DNA of 64,000 bases from Saprospiraceae bacterium (lineage in GTDB: Bacteria; Bacteroidota; Bacteroidia; Chitinophagales; Saprospiraceae): assembly GCA_016719855.1 (NCBI GenBank), contig JADJYH010000031.1, positions 38,560 to 102,559 on the forward strand, written 5' to 3'. This document shows, one piece after another, positions 58,357 to 64,000 of this stretch. The first letter of the stretch is position 1. Every line of letters starts with the position of its first letter. The position numbers and the translations under genes were made by a program. The notes beneath the pieces are model-generated. The model was not told where the DNA came from. It worked only from the letters and a program-made list of their open reading frames with translations, and did no database searches.

Positions 58357-60054
58357 ATGAAACAACTAACATTAGCATCGCTCCTGGCGATTGCAGTAGC
58401 ACTCGTTGCGTTCATTTGGTGTCAAAAAGACCTACCTGAACTAAGCAATCAATTGGCACATGCGGCCAGTTACACAAGTTTGACCCTGAATGACAACTTC
58501 GATTTACCGCACCCAGCCGTTTCTGAACAGTATGCCCTGAAGCTCTTTGACCTGAAAGAAGACAAGGACGGACTTACCGAAAAAGACCTGCGCTTGGTTG
58601 GCGACCCATACCATGATGAGGACTTGGTATATGCCCTTCTTTTTGTGGAGGCTTATGACAGGGACGACATCCTGTGGAGTTGGCTGGAGCCTGCGACTAC
58701 GGAAACCGACATTGACAGCCGCTCGGCCAGTGGCGAATGGAAGTGGACTGGCGGCGAGCCACTCGCTTCGATGTATTGCAGTGGCTTGAAAAAATGGCCT
58801 GCCTACAAGGTGATGAACCGCTTCCAAGACCCCTGCGGCGCTACCGCAAATGTTGGCCCGATTTACCAATGCTGCTTCACGCTTTGCGATGCCAACCTTC
58901 CGGTAGGTTGCGATATTGTCGTGAACAGGTTGCCTATCAATGAGCTACAAGTGATTGGTAGCCACAACAGTTACCGAAAAAGGACTGACCCATATATTTT
59001 GGGTTTTATGTACCAAAACGGGCAGTTGCTGCCACCAAGCTTTGATCCGGATAGCTGGGACTACGAGCACCTTCCGCTGGACGCCCAGTTCAATGATTAC
59101 GGCATTCGGAGCATTGAGCTTGACGTTTACGATGACCCAAATGGCGGCTTGTTCTATTTCCGTTATGGGAAGGCCGTCGTCATGAACAATCAACAGGCAG
59201 GCTACTCCAACGTGCCCGCATTGGCCACCCCGGGTCTCAAGATGTTGCACTACCCCGACCTCGACTACAACACCAACTATTACACCTTTAAACAGGGACT
59301 GATGGCGGTGAAAAACTGGTCGGACGCACATCCAAACCACCTTCCGCTGACGATTATGGTAGAACCCATGGAGGACAACCCGCACCAAGAACTGGCTGGA
59401 TTGGCTCAATTGCCTCCTCCTTACACCGTACCTAACTACTTTACCAACACGATTCCGTTCACAGCCTCCAACCTTGGCAGAATTGACCAGGAAATAAAGG
59501 ACATCTTCGGCGCTGAATTGGCCAATGTCATCACGCCGGATATGGTTAGGGGCAACCACCCAAGCGTGAACCATGCCATTACCCATAACAAATGGCCGAA
59601 ATTGGGCGACTCAAGGGGCAAGGTCATGTTCGTCATGATCAACTCCAACAACGAAAAGGAAGCTTACCTCAACCTCTACCCTGGGTTGCAAGGTGCAACG
59701 ATGTTCCTGTTCTCACAGCCGGGCAATCCCGAAACGGCCTTCGTTAGGTATGACGATCCCGTTCCCAACTTCCAAGCCATCAAAAACTTGGTAGAAAATG
59801 GCTACATGGTGCGCACCCGTGCCGACGCTGAGACCGTTGAAGCTCGAAACGGCAACACCAACCGCCGAGACCAGGCATTTGCCAGTGGGGCGCAGATTGT
59901 TGCCACGGACTACTACCGGCCTGACCCACGGTACCTCATGGGGCCAAGTTCAGGCTGGACCGATTATTCCGTGTTCTTCCCGAATGGTGAACTGGCAAGG
60001 CTGAACCCAGTCAATGGTTCTCCCAATGCCCAGAATGCCGTGATTAGGGAATGA
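58357..60054 (+). CDS. Ca2+-dependent phosphoinositide phospholipase C-like secreted protein
   Basis: The 565-residue protein has a signal peptide (MKQLTLASLLAIAVALVAFI; a Cys at 22 may make it a lipoprotein). From about residue 190 it follows the PI-PLC TIM-barrel family: NELQVIGSHNSYRKRTDPYI with the first catalytic His, DYGIRSIELDVYDDPNGGLF with Glu and Asp for calcium, a GLMAVKNWSDAHPNHLPLTI barrel segment with the second His region, and a C-terminal TRADAETVEARNGNTNRRDQ, AFASGAQIVATDYYRPDPRY closing strand. The N-terminal 190 residues (EDKDGLTEKDLRLVGDPYHD) are unassigned. It may attack phosphatidylinositol or other phosphodiesters outside the cell. Confidence 0.85.
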   Translation: MKQLTLASLLAIAVALVAFIWCQKDLPELSNQLAHAASYTSLTLNDNFDLPHPAVSEQYALKLFDLKEDKDGLTEKDLRLVGDPYHDEDLVYALLFVEAYDRDDILWSWLEPATTETDIDSRSASGEWKWTGGEPLASMYCSGLKKWPAYKVMNRFQDPCGATANVGPIYQCCFTLCDANLPVGCDIVVNRLPINELQVIGSHNSYRKRTDPYILGFMYQNGQLLPPSFDPDSWDYEHLPLDAQFNDYGIRSIELDVYDDPNGGLFYFRYGKAVVMNNQQAGYSNVPALATPGLKMLHYPDLDYNTNYYTFKQGLMAVKNWSDAHPNHLPLTIMVEPMEDNPHQELAGLAQLPPPYTVPNYFTNTIPFTASNLGRIDQEIKDIFGAELANVITPDMVRGNHPSVNHAITHNKWPKLGDSRGKVMFVMINSNNEKEAYLNLYPGLQGATMFLFSQPGNPETAFVRYDDPVPNFQAIKNLVENGYMVRTRADAETVEARNGNTNRRDQAFASGAQIVATDYYRPDPRYLMGPSSGWTDYSVFFPNGELARLNPVNGSPNAQNAVIRE

Positions 60055-60097
60055 AAAGCTAGTGGTTGGGAGGCTATACTCCACGCTAATAGGTTTT

Positions 60098-60160
60098 GTG
60101 CAAATAGGGGTTTGGGGCGGCCCCAAAGCCCCCCCCGCCGGCGGCGATGAGGAGGGCAGC
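60098..60160. repeat. GC-rich interspersed double hairpin, copy 3
   Basis: Begins GTGCAAATAGGGGTTTGGGG like copy 2. Hairpin one is TTTGGGGCGGCCCCAAA and hairpin two CCCGCCGGCGGCG plus GAGGAGGG. It lies between the phospholipase stop and the end of the cytochrome gene. Confidence 0.8.
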
Positions 60161-60218
60161 GGTGCATAATATTTGATTTGCAAAAAAATCTATTAGCGCC
60201 GAGTACAAGTCTCAAGTT

Positions 60219-63200
60219 TCAATTCAGCGCTTCTTTCTTCAAAGAAACTAGGTATTCCACCAGATTCCTAAGCTCTCTTTTTGACAATGCCTCGCCCAGG
60301 GGCGGCATACCAGAGGGCAGGTTTTCCCGCTTTTCAATCCTCGAAACCGGGACTTTAAGCGGCTCGGCGTTGGAGGTTTTCAGGGTCAACTCAGTCGCTG
60401 TTTCCTCGGTCAGCATCCCAAAAACCTCCTGTCCATCCTTGAGTTTCAGTACCACGTTGCCGTAGCCCGGAGAGATGCGGGCGCTTGGGTCCACCATTGC
60501 TTCCAAGATTTGCTCACGGGTCAAAGTGTTGCCAAGGTTGGCCAGGTCAGGCCCTACGGTGCTGCCTTCGCCGCCAATCGCATGACAGCGCACGCATTGA
60601 GCGGTAGCATTCCAATAGAACATGCCCCTTCCAGCTCGGCTGTCGCCGCCGAACAGCGCAGCTTCAAACTCGCCCAATGTTGAGCCTTCCGACTTCAATG
60701 CGGCCATTTGCGCCATCAAGCTGGTAGAACCGGAGGAATCAATGGCTTCCCTCAATTCCAGGCTCAGGTTTGGCGATAGTTTTTTGTCCTTGAACTTTGC
60801 GAACAAATCCTCCAAAACGGGCAGGGTCTTGGCATCTTCCAGCATGCCCATCGTCAACAGCAACTGTTGTTGTTCCTTGATACTGCCCTTCGTGAAAATG
60901 ATTTGTACGAGTTCGGGCAGGTTTTCTTTAGTCACGGTTGCGTCGTTCAAAAGGCCAACTGCTGTTGTCCGCACGTTTTCGTCTTTGTCGGCCATTGCCG
61001 TCTTTATTAGCGCCTCGATTTTGCTATATTTTAAATCATTTAAAGCGGACAATATGGCCGTTTTAACTTCGCTATCTTTTGTCGTAGCATAGATATTGGC
61101 CAATTGGTCATTGGCGTCCGTGATATTCAGATTAACCAATAAGCCAGTCACGGCTATCAAAGTAGCTGGGTTTTTATCCTTTAAAAAAGTGGGGAGATAG
61201 GGTTGAACTTTAGCCCGCACGGAGGCTGGGTCTCGTTCAATTTTACCGCGGTAGCGCCCATCTACCCTATCAGTCTCGGAGGGGTTGGCCCAAGTGCCCA
61301 GCGCCGCCAGCGCCTCAGTTTTGATGGCATCCGAAAGGTCTGTCCGCTTGGAGAAAGCAAACAAAAGTTCCAGTTCCTTGTCGCCACCTACCCGCACAGC
61401 GGCATTGATGGCCCGGCGAAGCAGTGGCTCGCTTTTAAAGCGTTTATCGGCCAAAGTGCCCGCCAATGCTGGCAAAGCCGCCGTGATGGACAAGTCATCG
61501 TTGATGGCACGGGCCGCTTCCGTGACGATGTACTCGTCCTTGTCTTGCAAGAACAGTGCAATTTTGTCGTTTCCAAGCTTGCGCAAAACCAGTACGGCTG
61601 CGGTGCGCAGCGCCTTGCTGGGGTCGTTGGCGAGGGCAATCATCGGCTCGGCTTTTCCAATCCTTGACAGCGCCAAAACAGCCGCATGGCGGAGGTATAA
61701 ATCACCGTCATTATTTTCCTTCAACATATTGATAAGTGGCTGCAAAGCGGCTTCATGTTTTATTTGCCCCAATACTTCGGCAGCATAAAATTTCAAACGT
61801 GGATTGGCAGATTGCAGCATCGGGATTAAATCATTGCCAATACTTTTTATATCCGAATCGCCCAGCATTTTAAGGGCTTGTACGATGATTTCTTCGTCCT
61901 TGTCTTTTAACAATGGGATTAATTCGCTCGCATAATTTTTGTCCTTTCTCGTCAACTGTCCCATGCCCCATATTGCATGAATACGAGCCATTTGGTTGTC
62001 AGTTTGGGCAATGGCTTTTTTCAGTTCCACAGCGCCCGATTTGCTCCTGTTTACTAGCTCAAACTGCGCCTTCAAACGGATACGCTGGTCGGAATAGCCC
62101 AACAGTTTACCCAAGCTCTCCGGCGTTTCCTTGGCATAATCCAATTGCATCAACCGCTGTGTTTCCTTTCGTTCTGCGGCCAAATCGTTCTTCTCCTTGG
62201 TCACGTCCAGCCTCCAGACCCGGCCATCCTCCTTTGGGTCCCAGCCGTTAATCCAGTCGGCGACGTAGAGCGCACCGTCCGGCCCGAACTGAATGCCCGT
62301 GGGCAGGATGCCGCTCAAAACGTCCTTTTCGCCGTCTAATTCAAAGGAAGCGCCTTTGGGTTTCAGCCCAAACGACCAGATATGCGAGCCGGTGGTCGTT
62401 CCCACAAATTCCACGAGGAAAAACTTTTTTACCCAATCCTTGCCCAGCGCCGTGCCGGGATTATATACCATGCCCGTCGGGCCATTATGATAATTCATAA
62501 TCGGCGGAATGATATATGCGGCCTGCCCTTCCCAATGCGGCACATATAGTTTCTCGTCCATCCAAACGTTATATCGGTTGTTTTTTGGGTCGGTATATTT
62601 GCCATATTGCCAATTGGAGCGCCAGCCCGCATCGGAGCCTTCCACGATATGCGCCAGGCGCTCACTTTCGCCTTCGTGGTCGCCGTCATTATCGGAAGTA
62701 ATGATGTTCCCATAATCGTCAAAAACAAATTCGTACGTGTTGCGTACCCCGGTTGCGAATATTTCAAAATCGCTGCCGTCGGGGTTCGAGCGGCAAATAA
62801 TGCCGGAGTTTGGGTTCTCGATTTTGCGGCCATCCACGGTGGTAATGCTGGCTCCTATGTCGCCAATCCCCCAGTAAATACGGCCATCCGGCCCTTCCCG
62901 CACGCCCGACATGCCATGCCCGCCGAAGCCGATATGCACCTGATAGCCTGTGCTGATGGACGTTTTTTTATCCCAAACACCATCTCCTTCGATGTCCTCA
63001 AAGCGCCACAGGTCGGGCGCAATGGCCACGAACGCATCGTGGTCACGTACCAGCAGACCCTCTGCCACGTCAGTCACTTCCGTGTTGAAATCATGCACCA
63101 CCCGGCTCGAAACATCGGCCAGCCCGTCGCCGTCCGTGTCCTCCACTCGCCAGATATCGTCCTTTTCGATGGTCAGGTCGTGCCAGTCGTGGCTGCCATC

Positions 63201-63635
63201 GTTGTTCAAATCTTTCAGCCATTCGTTTTTCTTGCTATTTTCAGGTGCAAAGGTTTTCCGAAGGAAAGCCTGCCTGTCCTCGACGGTTTGGAAAGAGATG
63301 GACTGCGTCATCCAGTCCTGGTGTCCCCGGATATCGAACTCCGAGTTGGCTTGGCGGTTGGAGTTGGTCAGGTACACCCGCCCCTCGTCGTCAATGGACA
63401 TGGCCGTTGGGTCCTTGGCCAGCGAATCGGAGGCCCAGAGGCTGATTTGCAGTCCATCGGCAAGCTTGGCGGTCACTTGGGCTTCGATTTCTTTGGCGTT
63501 TTTCTGCGCCGTTGCAGCATCCAGCCGGACGGTGAGGAGGTCGTCTTTCTTGGGTCCTTGCTTGCAGGCCGTGAATAAAAGCAGCCCAAATGCAGCCCAA
63601 ATGCTCGTTTTCTTCAAGGTGGTGGTGAGTGTCAT
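60219..63635 (-). CDS. PVC-type c-type cytochrome with glucose-dehydrogenase-like propeller and HEAT repeats
   Basis: Start at 63635 (MTLTTTLKKTSIWAAFGLLL) gives a lipoprotein signal with Cys24 in LFTAC. The 1138 residues are, in order: a propeller of the PVC-type membrane-bound dehydrogenase kind (about 50-480: GLQISLWASDSLAKDPTAMS, HDWHDLTIEKDDIWRVEDTD, GFGGHGMSGVREGPDGRIYW, GIQFGPDGALYVADWINGWD), then some twelve HEAT repeats (about 500-970), and a single haem domain with CVRCH (TAQCVRCHAIGGEGSTVGPD) and the distal Met region. Such proteins are thought to oxidise sugars or other alcohols in the periplasm and pass electrons to a c haem. It is in one uninterrupted frame despite its length. 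It is transcribed away from xisI. Confidence 0.92.
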   Translation of the reverse strand: MTLTTTLKKTSIWAAFGLLLFTACKQGPKKDDLLTVRLDAATAQKNAKEIEAQVTAKLADGLQISLWASDSLAKDPTAMSIDDEGRVYLTNSNRQANSEFDIRGHQDWMTQSISFQTVEDRQAFLRKTFAPENSKKNEWLKDLNNDGSHDWHDLTIEKDDIWRVEDTDGDGLADVSSRVVHDFNTEVTDVAEGLLVRDHDAFVAIAPDLWRFEDIEGDGVWDKKTSISTGYQVHIGFGGHGMSGVREGPDGRIYWGIGDIGASITTVDGRKIENPNSGIICRSNPDGSDFEIFATGVRNTYEFVFDDYGNIITSDNDGDHEGESERLAHIVEGSDAGWRSNWQYGKYTDPKNNRYNVWMDEKLYVPHWEGQAAYIIPPIMNYHNGPTGMVYNPGTALGKDWVKKFFLVEFVGTTTGSHIWSFGLKPKGASFELDGEKDVLSGILPTGIQFGPDGALYVADWINGWDPKEDGRVWRLDVTKEKNDLAAERKETQRLMQLDYAKETPESLGKLLGYSDQRIRLKAQFELVNRSKSGAVELKKAIAQTDNQMARIHAIWGMGQLTRKDKNYASELIPLLKDKDEEIIVQALKMLGDSDIKSIGNDLIPMLQSANPRLKFYAAEVLGQIKHEAALQPLINMLKENNDGDLYLRHAAVLALSRIGKAEPMIALANDPSKALRTAAVLVLRKLGNDKIALFLQDKDEYIVTEAARAINDDLSITAALPALAGTLADKRFKSEPLLRRAINAAVRVGGDKELELLFAFSKRTDLSDAIKTEALAALGTWANPSETDRVDGRYRGKIERDPASVRAKVQPYLPTFLKDKNPATLIAVTGLLVNLNITDANDQLANIYATTKDSEVKTAILSALNDLKYSKIEALIKTAMADKDENVRTTAVGLLNDATVTKENLPELVQIIFTKGSIKEQQQLLLTMGMLEDAKTLPVLEDLFAKFKDKKLSPNLSLELREAIDSSGSTSLMAQMAALKSEGSTLGEFEAALFGGDSRAGRGMFYWNATAQCVRCHAIGGEGSTVGPDLANLGNTLTREQILEAMVDPSARISPGYGNVVLKLKDGQEVFGMLTEETATELTLKTSNAEPLKVPVSRIEKRENLPSGMPPLGEALSKRELRNLVEYLVSLKKEALN

Positions 63636-63769
63636 TTTTGTAAAAGTTGGTGAATCAATTTTGGGTAAATGTAGTGGAAAGTGGAAAGATTGCAAGGACT
63701 TGGGTGAAGTGGAAAAAGACTGCACCTATTGGCTTGTTTTGATGAAGGGAAATTCATTAGCTTTATGGC

Positions 63770-64000
63770 ATGAAAAATAAGCTCAGAAAATACCAAAAAA
63801 TACTGCTTGAACTGCTCAACGAGCACAAAACAGGGTATCAGGAATACGTCTGGGGAAATCTTGAGGACATCTTGTTAGTAGATAAGGAACACGGCCACTA
63901 CCAACTGCTAACCCAAGGCTGGCAAAAAGGCAGACACATCAACGACATCCTCATGCACTTCCACCTGAAACCCGACGGTAAAATCTGGGTGGAGACCAAC
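63770..64000 (+). CDS. XisI-family protein, 3' end beyond the window
   Basis: The first 77 residues read MKNKLRKYQKILLELLNEHK, then ILLVDKEHGHYQLLTQGWQK and MHFHLKPDGKIWVETN. This matches XisI, named as a factor controlling fdxN element excision in heterocysts but widespread as one half of a XisH-XisI pair. XisH usually precedes XisI; here the upstream neighbour is a divergent cytochrome gene, so XisI is unpaired on this side. About 110 residues are expected in total, so roughly 35 are missing off the right edge. The role outside cyanobacteria is unknown. Confidence 0.88.
   Translation, partial: MKNKLRKYQKILLELLNEHKTGYQEYVWGNLEDILLVDKEHGHYQLLTQGWQKGRHINDILMHFHLKPDGKIWVETN

Overview
The window looks like a chromosomal stretch of a Bacteroidota bacterium, most likely of the Saprospiria (Lewinella/Haliscomenobacter-like) group. 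The evidence is: two large secreted proteins ending in type IX secretion (T9SS) type A sorting domains; lipoproteins and ASPIC/UnbV, CotH, DUF4349, GH3 and PVC-type cytochrome families that are common in this phylum; and several TAnnTTTG boxes, the Bacteroidota -7 element, just upstream of starts. I see no rRNA, tRNA, CRISPR array, transposase or phage gene. The affiliation is inference; no marker gene fixes the genus.

Layout. 1-4.1 kb: a broken helical hypothetical gene, a caspase-fold protein that has lost both catalytic residues with a small unknown partner, then queG. 4.4-9.7 kb: a GDSL lipase, a secreted beta-helix/MopE-like protein and a shattered hypothetical gene. 9.7-15.5 kb: ppk, DUF72, a small secreted protein, a 5'-truncated 2OG-Fe oxygenase, a four-helix-bundle gene framed by inverted octamer arrays, rsgA. 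15.6-20.2 kb: a leftward cluster of GNAT, GH3 acyl-acid ligase, an unknown protein and a Rieske oxygenase. 20.3-24.6 kb: a membrane protein fusing an RnfD/NqrB-like domain to VCBS/ASPIC repeats, a small membrane protein, superoxide dismutase. 24.7-31.4 kb: a MazF-type toxin-antitoxin pair, CotH protein, PepSY-like lipoprotein, outer-membrane/anti-sigma-like protein and its ECF sigma factor. 31.5-38 kb: envelope membrane proteins, a cyclase and a TMTC-like TPR protein. 38-46 kb: LuxE-like synthetase, lipoprotein, hemF, ArsC-like protein, nucleoside phosphorylase, aminotransferase, gamma carbonic anhydrase, DUF4349 lipoprotein. 46-57 kb: glycosyltransferase, a wrecked HNH locus, pyrB and pyrR, fbp, esterase, ABC exporter, OmpA protein, fhs. 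57-64 kb: an intact HNH pair, PI-PLC-like lipase, a large PVC-type cytochrome and a partial xisI.

The most striking content is not a gene. More than twenty short arrays of 7-bp or 8-bp units, often a left array, a small loop and the inverted array, sit in gene junctions and inside coding regions. At least nine unrelated unit sequences share this architecture. Because 7 and 8 are coprime with 3, an array reads as the same cyclic hepta- or octapeptide in all three frames, so each family is either open or closed on a strand whatever the insertion phase. Arrays found inside proteins (HemF, an ABC exporter, a polytopic membrane protein, DUF72, a LuxE-like enzyme, a small membrane protein) are in open orientations. 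Arrays with stops lie between genes and often supply the stop codon of the gene before them. One pair of inverted octamer arrays frames a four-helix-bundle (S23/Avd-like) gene, a possible autonomous form.

The sequence also carries many single-base frameshifts, mostly in homopolymers and including genes expected to be functional (sod, pyrB, hemF), plus an implausible G/C run near 37.8 kb. I read these as assembly or read errors and annotate each broken gene as one locus with the breaks noted.
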